A stretch of DNA of 64,000 nt from Spongiactinospora sp. TRM90649. GTDB taxonomy: Bacteria > Actinomycetota > Actinomycetes > Streptosporangiales > Streptosporangiaceae. Shown piece after piece: positions 26,187 to 36,253 of the stretch. Positions within the stretch are counted from its first letter, which is position 1. Each line of letters starts with the position of its first letter. The notes below the pieces were generated by a model that saw nothing but the letters and a program-made list of their open reading frames with translations, did not search any database and had not been told where the DNA came from. The stretch is from contig NZ_JARLTC010000005.1 of assembly GCF_029382225.1 (NCBI RefSeq), forward strand, positions 365,406 through 429,405. Reading direction: 5' to 3'. The position numbers and the translations under genes are program-made.

Positions 26187-26723
26187 TCAGACCGTGGCGA
26201 GCGCCGCCTCGGCCTCCAGGGTCGCGGCCACCGCGTTGACGGTGGCGGCGATCCGGATCGCCTCCTGGATCTGCTCCCGCGGCATGCCGGCCTCGCGCAG
26301 CGTGCGCTCGTGCGACTCCAGGCACCGGCCGCAGCCGTTCAGCGCCGACACGGCCAGCGACCACAGCTCGAAGTCGACCTTGTCCACGCCGGGTTTGCCG
26401 ATCACCGTCATCCGGAGCCGGGCCGGGAGCGTGGCGTAGGTGTCGTCACCGATGAGGTGGACCGAGCGGTAGTAGACGTTGTTCATCGCCATGATGGACG
26501 CCGCCGCCTTGGCGGCCTGGACCGCCTCCGGCGTCAGGTTCTCAGCGGCCTCGGCCGCCACCTCGGCGACGACCCGTGGCGAGCGGGCGGCCATGGCGCA
26601 CGCCAGGAGGGTCCCCCACAACTGCTGCCCGGTCAGCGGCGAGGTGGTCACCAGCGACCCTAGGTTGAGCCGGATGTCCTTGGCGTAGGCGGGCAGCGCC
26701 TCCTTCAGCGCGTCGATGCTCAT
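26187..26723 (-). CDS. ahpD: alkyl hydroperoxide reductase AhpD
   Basis: A 178-aa carboxymuconolactone-decarboxylase-fold protein with the redox motif CGRCLESHE (CxxC plus the catalytic Glu/His relay) near residue 130. It matches actinobacterial AhpD, which reduces AhpC using lipoamide-linked reductants such as SucB/Lpd. The start is the ATG at 26723, overlapping the ahpC stop (ATGA). The longer upstream frame is a shadow of ahpC. It is translated together with ahpC as a peroxide-detoxification pair. Confidence 0.95.
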   Translation of the reverse strand: MSIDALKEALPAYAKDIRLNLGSLVTTSPLTGQQLWGTLLACAMAARSPRVVAEVAAEAAENLTPEAVQAAKAAASIMAMNNVYYRSVHLIGDDTYATLPARLRMTVIGKPGVDKVDFELWSLAVSALNGCGRCLESHERTLREAGMPREQIQEAIRIAATVNAVAATLEAEAALATV

Positions 26724-27271
26724 ACGGCCAGCAGCTTCTTGGCGTCGAGGCCCGACTCGCCCTTGTTCCAGTTGCACGGGCACAGCTCGTCGGACTGCAG
26801 CGCGTCGAGGACCCGCAGCACCTCCTTGACGTTGCGCCCGACCGAGCCCGCGGTGACCATGGCGAACTGGATCTCGTTGTCGGGGTCCACGATGAAGGTG
26901 GCCCGCTGGGCGACGCCGTCCGCGCCGAGCACGCCGCAGTCCTGCGACAGTTCCCGCTTGATGTCGCTCAGCATCGGGAACGGCAGGTCGCGCAGGTCCT
27001 CGTGGTTCTTGCGCCAGGCGTGGTGGACGTACTCCGAGTCGACGGAGACGCCGAGCACCTGGGCGTCGCGGTCGGCGAACTCGCCGTTGAGCCGCCCGAA
27101 CTCCGCGATCTCGGTCGGGCACACGAACGTGAAGTCCTTCGGCCAGAAGAACACCACGCGCCAGTTTCCATCGTGGGTCTTGTGGTTGATCCTCTCGAAG
27201 GCCGCGTCAGCGTCGAGCGAGACGCAGGCGGTGAGGTCGTATTCGGGGAACTGGTCACCGACGGTGAGCAA
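26720..27271 (-). CDS. ahpC: alkyl hydroperoxide reductase peroxiredoxin AhpC
   Basis: A 183-aa two-cysteine peroxiredoxin. The peroxidatic cysteine is in [15 protein letters not shown] (about Cys55). The resolving cysteine lies in [13 protein letters not shown], the CxC arrangement of actinobacterial AhpC (about Cys167/169). The role is reduction of organic and hydrogen peroxides in the cytoplasm with AhpD as its partner. It is divergent from an OxyR-like gene, so regulation by peroxide sensing was the ancestral state. Confidence 0.96.
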   Translation of the reverse strand: MLTVGDQFPEYDLTACVSLDADAAFERINHKTHDGNWRVVFFWPKDFTFVCPTEIAEFGRLNGEFADRDAQVLGVSVDSEYVHHAWRKNHEDLRDLPFPMLSDIKRELSQDCGVLGADGVAQRATFIVDPDNEIQFAMVTAGSVGRNVKEVLRVLDALQSDELCPCNWNKGESGLDAKKLLAV

Positions 27272-27344
27272 GTCCGGATCTCCTTAACGGTCAGTGGATC
27301 AAGGGACGCCGCTGTCCCGGTCCAAGCCTGCCGCATCTAGCATT

Positions 27345-27364
27345 GATCCGAGAAATCGGCGATC
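27345..27364. promoter_or_regulatory. candidate operator between ahpC and the oxyR-like gene
   Basis: CCGA-GAAA-TCGG (27348-27359), flanked on both sides by GATC, forms an imperfect inverted repeat in the middle of the ahpC/oxyR-like divergent region. It is a reasonable LysR-type site, but does not match the ATAG-n7-CTAT OxyR consensus. Confidence 0.3.
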
Positions 27365-27401
27365 CGGACCGCTGTGAAAGGTGATATCTGTCAGTGAGCC
27401 A

Positions 27402-27953
27402 ATGCCCACCCTCGCTCAACTGCGCGCTTTCCTGGCGGTCGCCGAGCACCTCCACTTCCGCGAGGCCGCGGCGACGCTCCGGATGAGCCAGTCCGCGCTC
27501 TCCGGGGCGGCCTACGCGCTGGAGGAGGTGCTGGGCGTGAAACTGCTGGAACGTACCACGAGGAAGGTGCTGCTGACTCCGGAGGGTGATCGCGCGGCCG
27601 TCCACGCCCTGCGGGTGCTGCGGTCGGTGGACGACCTGATGAGCATCGAGATCTGCCGGGAGGTCGGCAACCGTGCGACCGCGACCACCTACGCCACCAG
27701 CCTGCCCACGCTCGTGCAGCTCGTGGCGGGCGGTTTCGGCGTGACCCTGCTGCCGGAGTCGGCCGTGCCCGTGGAGGGCGGCCCCGGCGTACGGCTGGCG
27801 CTGCGCCGCTTCCGCTCCCCCGCCCCCGGACGCACGATCGGCCTGGCCTACCGCGCCAGCTCGGGCAAGGCCGCCGAATACCGCCAGCTCGCCCGGGCGA
27901 TGCGGGCGGCCGTCCGCGAGTCCGGGATGGTCGTGACGCTCGCGGGCGACTGA
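27402..27953 (+). CDS. oxyR: OxyR-like LysR regulator lacking the central part
   Basis: A 183-aa in-frame protein where OxyR is usually about 305-315. The winged helix is intact (LAQLRAFLAVAEHLHFREAA and MSQSALSGAAYALEEVLGVK). The linker helix then runs straight from HALRVLRSVDDLM into EICREVGNRATATTYATSLP and QLVAAGFG-type C-terminal sequence. About 110-120 residues of the effector domain are therefore missing. They include the region of the peroxide-reactive Cys199 equivalent and most of subdomain RD1. One Cys (EICREV) remains. The deletion keeps the frame and the gene still sits divergently from ahpCD. It may be an inactive remnant or a DNA-binding-only regulator. The start could also be the GTG at 27381. 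Confidence 0.82.
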   Translation: MPTLAQLRAFLAVAEHLHFREAAATLRMSQSALSGAAYALEEVLGVKLLERTTRKVLLTPEGDRAAVHALRVLRSVDDLMSIEICREVGNRATATTYATSLPTLVQLVAGGFGVTLLPESAVPVEGGPGVRLALRRFRSPAPGRTIGLAYRASSGKAAEYRQLARAMRAAVRESGMVVTLAGD

Positions 27954-28050
27954 CTCGACGAAATCGCACGGCTTCGCCCCGTTCCGGCCCGCGTCCGGCC
28001 GATCTCCGGCATAGCATGGGCGGCACAGCCGGAGCGGGGCGACGGACACC

Positions 28051-30144
28051 ATGGCACAGGGCGAGGGCCCCAGCGCGGGTCCAGAGAATCGGGGGGCGAA
28101 TCACGCTGCCCCGACGACCGCCGAGCAGGCGGCAACCGAGCAGCCGCAGGGGCGGTCACGAGGCCAGGCACAGGGTCAGTCGCAGGGCCCGGCACAGAGC
28201 CAGGGCCAGTCGGGGGCTCAGGCGGCCCGGGCCTCGGTCGGCGTCCTGGTCGCCGAGCTGGTCGGGCTGGCGGCGTCCAGCCCGCTCGCCGACCTGCCGC
28301 AGCGGTTGTCGCTGGTCACCCTGTTCGCGCTGGCCGGTGGGGTGGCCTTCTACTACACCGACCGGGCCGTCGCCGGGCTCGCCTCGCTGGGACGCGCGGC
28401 GGGCAGGTTACCCGGACTGCTGGGCCGGGCCGCGGCGGTGCCCATGCACGCGCTGGGGCGGGTGTTCACCGCCGTCGCGGTACTGTCCGGCTCGACGGCG
28501 CGGGTGACGGTGTCGGCTGTGCTGCTCGCCGCCGCCGTGCCGGTCGGTCTGTTCGTCACCCATTCGCCCTGGTCGGCGTGCCCGGTGCCACGCGAGATGA
28601 GGGTGGCGGCGTCCGCCGAGACCGCCCCGGCGATCCAGGCCGCCGCCGCCGAGTTCGTCAGGGACACCGCCGACTGGCGCGGCTGCCGTACCGCGCAGGT
28701 CACGGTCAGCGCCCCCGGCTCGGCCGACGACCTGCGCACCCGGCTCCTCAACGGCTGGCAGGCCTCGGCCGCCGGGCCGCCCACGCCGCCCGGGCCGCAC
28801 CCCGACCTGTGGATCGCCGACTCGGCCGCCGAGGTGGCCGAGGTCAGGTCCCAGGTCCGGTCCTTGATCGGCACCGATACGCCGGTGGCCACCTCTCCCC
28901 TGGTGGTCGCCGTGCCCGCGGCCGTGGCCGAGCTTCTCGGCGGCACCAAGCCTGGACGTTTCACCTGGCGGGAGCTGATCTCCAAACTTGAGCCGCGCGC
29001 CGTGCTGCGCACCCACCCGGAGACCTCCAACGTGGGGATGCTCGCCACCGCCGGGATGTACACGGGCATCGAGCGCGATCCGAAGGAGCGCGCCGCGCTG
29101 GAGGCCAGGGTGTCCGCCGGGGTCGGCTGGGCCGAGACGGCGCTCGACGTGATGTGCCGAGATCTGGACGTCGCACCCGCCACGATGCCCGCCATGGTGC
29201 TGTCGGAGCAGCAGCTCCTGGAGTTCAACAAGGCCCGGTCTGGCTCGGCGAGCGAAGTGTGGGACCGCCCCGACTGCCAGCGGGCCGCCGAGATCAGCCA
29301 GCTACGCCCGCTCTACCCGGCGGGCGGCCACGCGCTGACCTATCGATGTGTCCGGGTGATCTGGCCCGGCGGTTCCGGCACGGACGACCCGGCCCGGGAC
29401 TTCTGCCGTCGGCTGCCCGGCTATCTCGCCCGCTACGGCTTCCGCGACACGGAGGGCGCGCTGCCCGACAGGCTCGGCGACGCCGATGAACTGCGCAGGA
29501 ACGCGCAGGTCTCGCCCGGCTGGCGTCCGAAGGTGGCGGACACGGTGGATCTGGCCGGCCGTCCCATCCTCGGCGATCACGTGCTGCTGGCGATCGACGT
29601 CTCCGGCTCGATGGACGGCGCGATCGGGCAGGTGGGGTCCCGTCTCGCGGTGGCCACCGACACCGCGCAGACCATCGTGTCGCACATGCCGGGCACCCAG
29701 TCCACCGGCCTGTGGGTCTTTCCCTCCAGCGCCGTCGGCGGCCATGCCCCGCAGGTGCCGCTCGGCCCGTCGGGAGAGGTCGAGGCCGATTTGAAGCGCG
29801 AACTCGCGCCCACCGGGCTGCGCACCAACCTGCCCGACGTCCCGCTGCGCACGGTGATCACCGACGCCCTCGCCGACCTGCGCGGCCTGTTCGGACGCCG
29901 GGTGCTGGTGGTGTTCACCGACGGCGGCGACACCAGGGGGCTCGGCCCCGGCGACTTCGCCACGCGCGACGGTACCGAGGTCGTCGTGCTGGCCACGAAC
30001 AACGGATGCGACCTCGATGCCGTATCGGCCCTGGAGAAGCACAAGGACCTGCGCTGTTACCCGCTCGGGGACGAGCCGCCGGAGGAGACGTTGAGCAAGG
30101 TCGTGCTCGACCTGTCGTCGCGGGCGCCCGGGGAGGCCGGATGA
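28051..30144 (+). CDS. membrane-anchored solute-binding plus VWA domain protein
   Basis: A 697-aa protein. Residues 1-60 are a Gln/Gly-rich hydrophilic tail. Hydrophobic segments lie near residues 88-110 and 150-172, and the rest is probably extracytoplasmic. The middle region (residues 190-480) resembles an extracellular solute-binding domain (PHPDLWIADSAAEVAEV, TPVATSPLVVAVP and NVGMLATAGMYTG). A C-terminal VWA domain carries an intact metal-ion adhesion motif, DVSGSMDG near residue 515, plus VFTDGGDTRG near 625. It overlaps the next gene, a solute-binding lipoprotein, by 4 bp. No ABC permease or ATPase is nearby. The fusion suggests ligand-dependent protein-protein contact at the cell surface, not transport. 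Confidence 0.85.
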   Translation: MAQGEGPSAGPENRGANHAAPTTAEQAATEQPQGRSRGQAQGQSQGPAQSQGQSGAQAARASVGVLVAELVGLAASSPLADLPQRLSLVTLFALAGGVAFYYTDRAVAGLASLGRAAGRLPGLLGRAAAVPMHALGRVFTAVAVLSGSTARVTVSAVLLAAAVPVGLFVTHSPWSACPVPREMRVAASAETAPAIQAAAAEFVRDTADWRGCRTAQVTVSAPGSADDLRTRLLNGWQASAAGPPTPPGPHPDLWIADSAAEVAEVRSQVRSLIGTDTPVATSPLVVAVPAAVAELLGGTKPGRFTWRELISKLEPRAVLRTHPETSNVGMLATAGMYTGIERDPKERAALEARVSAGVGWAETALDVMCRDLDVAPATMPAMVLSEQQLLEFNKARSGSASEVWDRPDCQRAAEISQLRPLYPAGGHALTYRCVRVIWPGGSGTDDPARDFCRRLPGYLARYGFRDTEGALPDRLGDADELRRNAQVSPGWRPKVADTVDLAGRPILGDHVLLAIDVSGSMDGAIGQVGSRLAVATDTAQTIVSHMPGTQSTGLWVFPSSAVGGHAPQVPLGPSGEVEADLKRELAPTGLRTNLPDVPLRTVITDALADLRGLFGRRVLVVFTDGGDTRGLGPGDFATRDGTEVVVLATNNGCDLDAVSALEKHKDLRCYPLGDEPPEETLSKVVLDLSSRAPGEAG

Positions 30145-31496
30145 GACGCGCCGCCGTCCTGATACCCCTCGCGCTCCTGGCGTGCGCCGCGGTGTCCTGC
30201 TCCGGGCAGGCCCTGCCCAACGAGCCCGGTGGTGACTGCGTGCTGGTCGTGGCCACCGGGCTCGACGTCTCGGGCGACGTGCGCAAGAGGCTGCTGGAGG
30301 ACTGGAACGGCAGGCACGGCAATGAGGCCAAGGCGTGCTTCTCGCCGATCTCCCCCGTCGCCGACGAGCAGCGCAGCGAGATGATGGGCGAGGCCCAGTC
30401 CGGCGGCGGCAGGTACGACGTCTACAACCTCGACATCCAGTCGATCGCCGAGTTCGCCGCCGACGGCCGGCTCGCCCCGCTGGACACGAGCAAGCACGAG
30501 CCGGTCGCCGACATACCCGACGCCATCTGGCGGGCCGGGGCGTGGGAGGGAACCCAGTACGCGGCGCCGTTCAACACCGACGCGCCGCTGCTGCTCTACC
30601 GGCGCGACCTGGTGCCCGGACCGCCCTCTGACTGGGCCGGGATGCTGGCGGCCACGAACGGCGCGTCGGTGCTGCGGGCCTCCAAGGGGCGTCCGCCGCG
30701 CACCGGCTTCGCCGGGCAGTTCGCCCCCTACGAAGGGCTCGTGGTCAACGCGTTCGAGGCGGTGTGGGCGGCGGGCGGCGACGTGGTCGCCCAGGTGGAC
30801 GGCGAGAACCGCGTGGTGCTGGACTCCCCGAAGGGACGCCAGGGCATCACGAACCTGATCAAGGCGGTGACCCCGGGGCCCGGCGGCGCCGCCCCGCCGG
30901 TGCCCGTGAAGGTACTCTGGCACCGTGAGGGCGACTCCCTTGCCGAGATGCGCGGCGGCGACGCGGTGTTCGCCCGCGCCTGGGCGTACGGCCACAAGGC
31001 CGTCTCCGCCGGGGAGGCCGAGGGAGCCGAGGGAATGGACATCGGCACCGCGCCGCTGCCGTGGCGGGGCGTTCTCGGCGGCCAGTACCTCGCGGTCTCC
31101 GCGAACAGCGGCAACCAGGACCTCGCCCAGAGCCTGGTCGCCTGGCTCACCAGGCCGGACGCGGCGACGGAGCTCTACCAGTGCGGGGGGTTCGCCCCGC
31201 CCAGGCTCTCGGCCCTCACCCGGTCCTACTCGTGCCCGGACGCCCCCACCGCCGGCCCGGAGCCCACCGCCGGGGCCGTGCCCGCCGAGACGCTCAGGGC
31301 CGCGCTGGCCAACGCCAGGCCGCGCCCGGCCACTCCGTACTACCCGCAGTTCAGCCTGGTCTTCCAGACCGAGCTGCACCGGCTGCTGCGCTGCCACGCG
31401 TCGGGCACGCCGCCGTGCCCGAGCGCCGAGGCGTTCACCGCGGCGGTCAAGCCCAAGCTGCAAGAGGCGCTGTCCGGGCACGTGGGCGGCCCGTGA
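30141..31496 (+). CDS. extracellular solute-binding lipoprotein
   Basis: A 451-aa lipoprotein. The signal peptide ends AAVSCSG, with the lipobox cysteine near residue 20. The mature part has type-1 solute-binding features: YDVYNLDIQSIAEFAADGRL near residue 94, AAPFNTDAPLLLYRRDLVPG near 140, AVFARAWAYGHKAV near 275 and ISANS-like LAVSANSGNQDLAQ near 315. It begins inside the stop of the SBP-VWA gene, with GGGAGG upstream, so the two proteins are made in a fixed ratio. Without transporter genes it probably acts as a ligand sensor or partner of the VWA protein (inference). Confidence 0.87.
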   Translation: MRRAAVLIPLALLACAAVSCSGQALPNEPGGDCVLVVATGLDVSGDVRKRLLEDWNGRHGNEAKACFSPISPVADEQRSEMMGEAQSGGGRYDVYNLDIQSIAEFAADGRLAPLDTSKHEPVADIPDAIWRAGAWEGTQYAAPFNTDAPLLLYRRDLVPGPPSDWAGMLAATNGASVLRASKGRPPRTGFAGQFAPYEGLVVNAFEAVWAAGGDVVAQVDGENRVVLDSPKGRQGITNLIKAVTPGPGGAAPPVPVKVLWHREGDSLAEMRGGDAVFARAWAYGHKAVSAGEAEGAEGMDIGTAPLPWRGVLGGQYLAVSANSGNQDLAQSLVAWLTRPDAATELYQCGGFAPPRLSALTRSYSCPDAPTAGPEPTAGAVPAETLRAALANARPRPATPYYPQFSLVFQTELHRLLRCHASGTPPCPSAEAFTAAVKPKLQEALSGHVGGP

Positions 31497-31503
31497 GCCG
31501 GGA

Positions 31504-32673
<1,170 letters not shown>

Positions 32674-32727
32674 GCCAGCAAGACTACCTACCGGAGATGA
32701 TCCCGCCAGGGGACCGAGGGGCGCGGT

Positions 32728-33387
32728 TCAGCCGAACAGGCACACGTCCAGCGGCGGCAGCCGCACGCCGATCCCGTCGCAGGACTCCCGCTCCGGCGGG
32801 TCGCTGGGCGCGGGCGGCGGGGTGGACGGCTCGGGCTCCGCGGTCGGCCGGGGGTTACCGGTGGGGCCGGGCTCGGGCGAACGCGTCGGGCGGTTCGTCC
32901 GCTCGCCGGTCGGCTCGGGGCGTGGCTCGCGCGTCGGCGAGGCGGTGGGAGCGCGGGAGGTCTTCGTCGGCCTGGCCGTGGGCTGGGGGGCGGTGCTGTG
33001 CTCCGGCGTACGGCGGGCGGGCGCGGGCCGGGGCCCGGCGTCGTCGCGCTCGGCCGGGTTCTCCGTCAGGTTCGCGGGCGGCTCGGCGGACGGCGAGCGC
33101 GCCGGGATCGGCCGGACCGAGCCCATCGGGCTGCGCGGCGGTTCGGTGACCGCCGGTGGCGCGGCCGGAGTCTGGGCGGGCCCCGCGCCGCGCGCCGTCG
33201 TGGCGGGCTCCTCCGAGCCGAAGGCCAGGAAGATCACCAGTACCGACAGCGCCACGATCGCGCCCGCCGCCACGCTGAGCAGGGTGCGCGAACGGGGGTC
33301 GCGGATTCCGCCGCGCCGCACGACGTGCTCGCGGGCCGCTCCGAACAGCGCGGTGAAGTCCTTGAGCAGCGCAAGCAGGTCGCGCAT
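32728..33387 (-). CDS. single-pass membrane protein with Pro/Thr-rich extracellular tail
   Basis: A 219-aa protein. A basic cytoplasmic N-terminus (residues 1-36) is followed by one transmembrane helix (about 37-56), then about 145 residues of Pro/Thr/Glu/Arg-rich, probably disordered sequence. It ends in a short cysteine-containing segment, ESCDGIGVRLPPLDVCLFG, whose two cysteines may form a loop. The tail looks like a cell-wall-spanning stalk presenting that terminal hairpin. No known domain is recognised. It is transcribed alone. Confidence 0.65.
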   Translation of the reverse strand: MRDLLALLKDFTALFGAAREHVVRRGGIRDPRSRTLLSVAAGAIVALSVLVIFLAFGSEEPATTARGAGPAQTPAAPPAVTEPPRSPMGSVRPIPARSPSAEPPANLTENPAERDDAGPRPAPARRTPEHSTAPQPTARPTKTSRAPTASPTREPRPEPTGERTNRPTRSPEPGPTGNPRPTAEPEPSTPPPAPSDPPERESCDGIGVRLPPLDVCLFG

Positions 33388-33601
33388 GAGTAAGGACCTT
33401 CCCCTCCGAAGCCCCGCATCTCACCATCTTCTACCGGAAGACCACCCTTCCACCCACAAATCTGACTCCGCAAGCCCCCTAAGTCAGGACCGGCCCCTCA
33501 CCTGGTGCGCCGCTTTCATACCGATCCCGTATACCCGCGTGGAGAAGCGTGCTCTGGGCGGGTTCGACCTCTCGGCACGCCCGTTCGACTAGCCTCATGG
33601 T

Positions 33602-34546
33602 GTGATCACCCCGCACCGGCGAGCGGCGCGCATCGACGAGCTCGACGCGGTGCGCGGTTTCGCGCTGTGCGGGATCATGGTGGTCAACGCCTGGCAGCAC
33701 ACCCGCCAGGCCGTCTCCGACCAGGCCAAGGTGCCCTACGACGTGGTGGTCGAGAACCTGCTTCAGAGCAGGTTCTTCCCGATCTTCTCCTTCCTGTTCG
33801 GGGTCAGCCTGGTGCTGTTCCTGCGGTCGGCGGGCGGCGACCGGGTCGTGCTGCTGCGGCGGCTGGCGGTGCTCGCGCTGATCGGGTTCGCGCACACCAT
33901 GGTCAACCCGGGCGAGGTGCTGCTGCCGTACGCGCTGTTCGGGCTGGCCGTGCTGGTCCCGGCGTCGTTCCTGCCCAGGCTCGCGGTGCTGCTGCTCGGC
34001 GTCGGCGCCACCGGCTGGGCGGTGTGGATGGGCGGCGGCGTGGTGCTGGTCCCCGGGCTGTTCCTGCTCGGCATGGCGTTCATGGAGTACCGCCCGCCGA
34101 GCGGCCTGGTGCTGCCGGTCTTCCTGGTCAGCGCCCCGCTGGGGGCCGTGCTCACCTGGCTCTGGGTGATCACCTCCGCCGACGGCGACACCTTCGTGGC
34201 CGGGCTCTACCCGCTGAGCGGGCTGATCTCCGCGCTCGCCTACTGCACCGGGCTGCTGCTGCTCCTGCGCACCCCGCTGCGCCGTCCGCTCACCTGGGCG
34301 CTCAACCCGATCGGCCGGATGGCGCTGACGAACTACGTGGCCGGCACGCCGGTCATCCTGCTGACGCTGCCGCTGCTGACCGCCGACCAGACCCACTTGG
34401 CCGGGCTCGGGCTCGGCGCCGTCACCATCGCCGTGCAGATCGCCTTCTCCCGCTGGTGGCTGGCCCGGTTCCGGTACGGCCCGCTGGAATGGGTGTGGCG
34501 ATGCCTCACGTGGGGCGAGCTGGTGCGCAATAGGCTGGACGGGTGA
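33602..34546 (+). CDS. DUF418 domain-containing membrane protein
   Basis: A 314-aa polytopic protein with about eight hydrophobic helices. The start region RIDELDAVRGFALCGIMVVN is the DUF418/YeiB-type opening (RIxxLDxLRGFAL), and the C-terminus has the family block NPIGRMALTNYV followed by RWWLARFRYGPLEWVWR. YeiB-like proteins are of unknown biochemical role. The start is a GTG. It overlaps the following nitrilase-family gene by 4 bp, suggesting a functional or at least transcriptional pair. Confidence 0.85.
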   Translation: MITPHRRAARIDELDAVRGFALCGIMVVNAWQHTRQAVSDQAKVPYDVVVENLLQSRFFPIFSFLFGVSLVLFLRSAGGDRVVLLRRLAVLALIGFAHTMVNPGEVLLPYALFGLAVLVPASFLPRLAVLLLGVGATGWAVWMGGGVVLVPGLFLLGMAFMEYRPPSGLVLPVFLVSAPLGAVLTWLWVITSADGDTFVAGLYPLSGLISALAYCTGLLLLLRTPLRRPLTWALNPIGRMALTNYVAGTPVILLTLPLLTADQTHLAGLGLGAVTIAVQIAFSRWWLARFRYGPLEWVWRCLTWGELVRNRLDG

Positions 34547-35334
34547 AGAAGGTCGCGCTGTGCCAGCTCCAGATAAGCCATGAGCCGGAGACCAACCTGA
34601 AGCGGACGGTCTCCGCGATCGCCGAGGCCGCGTCCAGGGGGGCCGATCTGGCGATCTTCCCCGAGGCCACGCTGACCAGGTTCGGCTCCCGGATCGCCGG
34701 GCTGGCCGAGCCGCTCGACGGGCCGTTCGTCACCGGGCTGGCCGAGGCCGCCCGCGACCACGGCCTGCCGGTCATCGCCGGGGTCTTCGAACCGGGCGAC
34801 GACCCCGAGCGGCCCAAGGTCTACAACACCGCGGTGGCCATCGACGAGCGGGGCGAGGTACGCGCGGCCTACCGGAAGATCCACCTGTTCGACGCGTTCA
34901 CCGCGCGCGAGTCCGACCTGGTCATCCCCGGCGCCACCCCCACCGTGGTGGAGCTGGCCGGGCTGCGGATCGGGCTGATCACCTGCTACGACGTCCGCTT
35001 CCCCGAACTGGCCAGGGCGCTGGTCGACGCCGGGGCGGAGATGTTCGCCGTCATCGCCGCCTGGGGCTCCGGGCCGATGAAGGAGGACCACTGGGTGACG
35101 CTGGTCCGGGCGCGGGCGATCGAGAACACGATGTGGACCGCCGCCGTCGGCCAGGCCCCGAACCCCGAGGTCAAGGACGGCTTCGGCGTCGGCCGCAGCA
35201 TGCTGGTCGATCCGCTCGGCGTCGTGCACGGCGACCTAGGGCCGCGCGCGGAGGTACGGGTGATCGAACTCGACCCGGCGCTCACGGATGAGGTCCGCGC
35301 GACTCTTCCATGCCTGGATCATCGTGTCATTTGA
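34543..35334 (+). CDS. carbon-nitrogen hydrolase (nitrilase superfamily amidase)
   Basis: A 263-aa Glu-Lys-Cys amidase. The triad is visible as Glu in FPEATLTRFG (near residue 41), Lys in YRKIHLFDAF (near 110) and Cys in ITCYDVRFPELARAL (near 148). Length is normal for the branch that includes omega-amidase/NIT2-like enzymes, and the sequence DVRFPELAR fits that branch. A likely job is hydrolysis of a small amide or deaminated glutamine repair; N-carbamoyl substrates are also handled by this superfamily. The start is GTG, translationally coupled to the DUF418 gene. Confidence 0.9.
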   Translation: MKKVALCQLQISHEPETNLKRTVSAIAEAASRGADLAIFPEATLTRFGSRIAGLAEPLDGPFVTGLAEAARDHGLPVIAGVFEPGDDPERPKVYNTAVAIDERGEVRAAYRKIHLFDAFTARESDLVIPGATPTVVELAGLRIGLITCYDVRFPELARALVDAGAEMFAVIAAWGSGPMKEDHWVTLVRARAIENTMWTAAVGQAPNPEVKDGFGVGRSMLVDPLGVVHGDLGPRAEVRVIELDPALTDEVRATLPCLDHRVI

Positions 35335-35368
35335 GTAGTGCGGGTCAACAGATCGTAAACTTGTCGCC

Positions 35369-35839
35369 GTGAACGAGCCGGGTAAGAGGACGCTGATGCT
35401 TAAGGTGATCCCTCCTCGGCTGCTGGTGCCCTATCTATCCGGGAAACGCACGGTCATCTCCGGCTACGTCTACCGGGTGCAGGACTGCGCCCGGCTGACC
35501 ACCCCGGCGCAGCTCTTCCACGCACTCGACCTCGGCTTCGAGGGCTCGGAGCTGACGGCGGGGGTGCCCGAGCTCTACCTGATGCGCTGGCCGGCCCGTG
35601 ACGTCGACACCTACGTCGTGCCCTACGGCCCGCACATGGGCGGCGACTGGAGCGATTCGACGCCGTTCGCGGGCAACGGCTTCACCACCTCGCGGGAATA
35701 CGTCGTGCCCCAGTTCCACACCATCCCGATGCCGATCCCGGCGGGGGCCGAGATCGTGCACATCACCACGCGGGGCGGCGAGCGGCCGTTCGGCCGCTAT
35801 GACGGGCTCACCTGGCGGCCCGCCGGAGGAACGACGTGA
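35369..35839 (+). CDS. hypothetical protein, first of a coupled pair
   Basis: A 156-aa protein without signal peptide, membrane segment or motif I recognise. It opens with a basic stretch (KRTLMLKVIPPRLLVPYL) and contains a YVYRVQDCARL segment, YLMRWPARDVDTYVVPYG near residue 70 and a Gly-rich ending, giving a compact beta-rich look. The last 4 bp overlap the next gene. It starts with GTG, 34 bp after the nitrilase-family stop, so it may belong to the same transcript. Confidence 0.7.
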   Translation: MNEPGKRTLMLKVIPPRLLVPYLSGKRTVISGYVYRVQDCARLTTPAQLFHALDLGFEGSELTAGVPELYLMRWPARDVDTYVVPYGPHMGGDWSDSTPFAGNGFTTSREYVVPQFHTIPMPIPAGAEIVHITTRGGERPFGRYDGLTWRPAGGTT

Positions 35840-36237
35840 GCGCCGAGATAGAGCCCATCGCCTCCGGTTTCGTGGCCCGGCTGGGCGAGCGAAGCTACGC
35901 CGCCGCGCTAGGCGGCGAGAACGACGACGTGGTGCTGTTCAGCGAGGAGCCCGCGGAGGGCTTCGCCGAGGTGTCCGGCTACTGGCGCAGAACCCTGCCG
36001 CGCGGCGAGCTGACCTCGCTGGTCCTGGTCCGCACGGTGGGCGCGTTCGGCGGCGAGCCGTGCGTCGTCCTGGACGAGGACGACGACGGGCTGCACATCG
36101 CCTACACCGGGCACAGTGGCATGAAGGCCGAGGCCCTGGGCTACTGGATGGTCGATCACGGGGCCTACGAGGTCGTGGTGCCGCGCGAGGAGGTCTTCTC
36201 CATCCGCATCGAGCGGATCCCGGTGCCGCCCGGCTAG
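35836..36237 (+). CDS. hypothetical protein, second of a coupled pair
   Basis: A 133-aa acidic protein with alternating hydrophobic beta-like segments (GFVARLGERSYAAAL, LTSLVLVRTVGAFGG and PCVVLDEDDDGLHIAYTG). It has no recognised domain, signal peptide or membrane helix. It begins inside the stop of the preceding hypothetical gene (GTGA overlap). The two are strictly coupled and probably form a complex or toxin-immunity-like pair; nothing in the sequence decides between these. Confidence 0.7.
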   Translation: MSAEIEPIASGFVARLGERSYAAALGGENDDVVLFSEEPAEGFAEVSGYWRRTLPRGELTSLVLVRTVGAFGGEPCVVLDEDDDGLHIAYTGHSGMKAEALGYWMVDHGAYEVVVPREEVFSIRIERIPVPPG

Positions 36238-36253
36238 ACCACTGGACCGAGGG

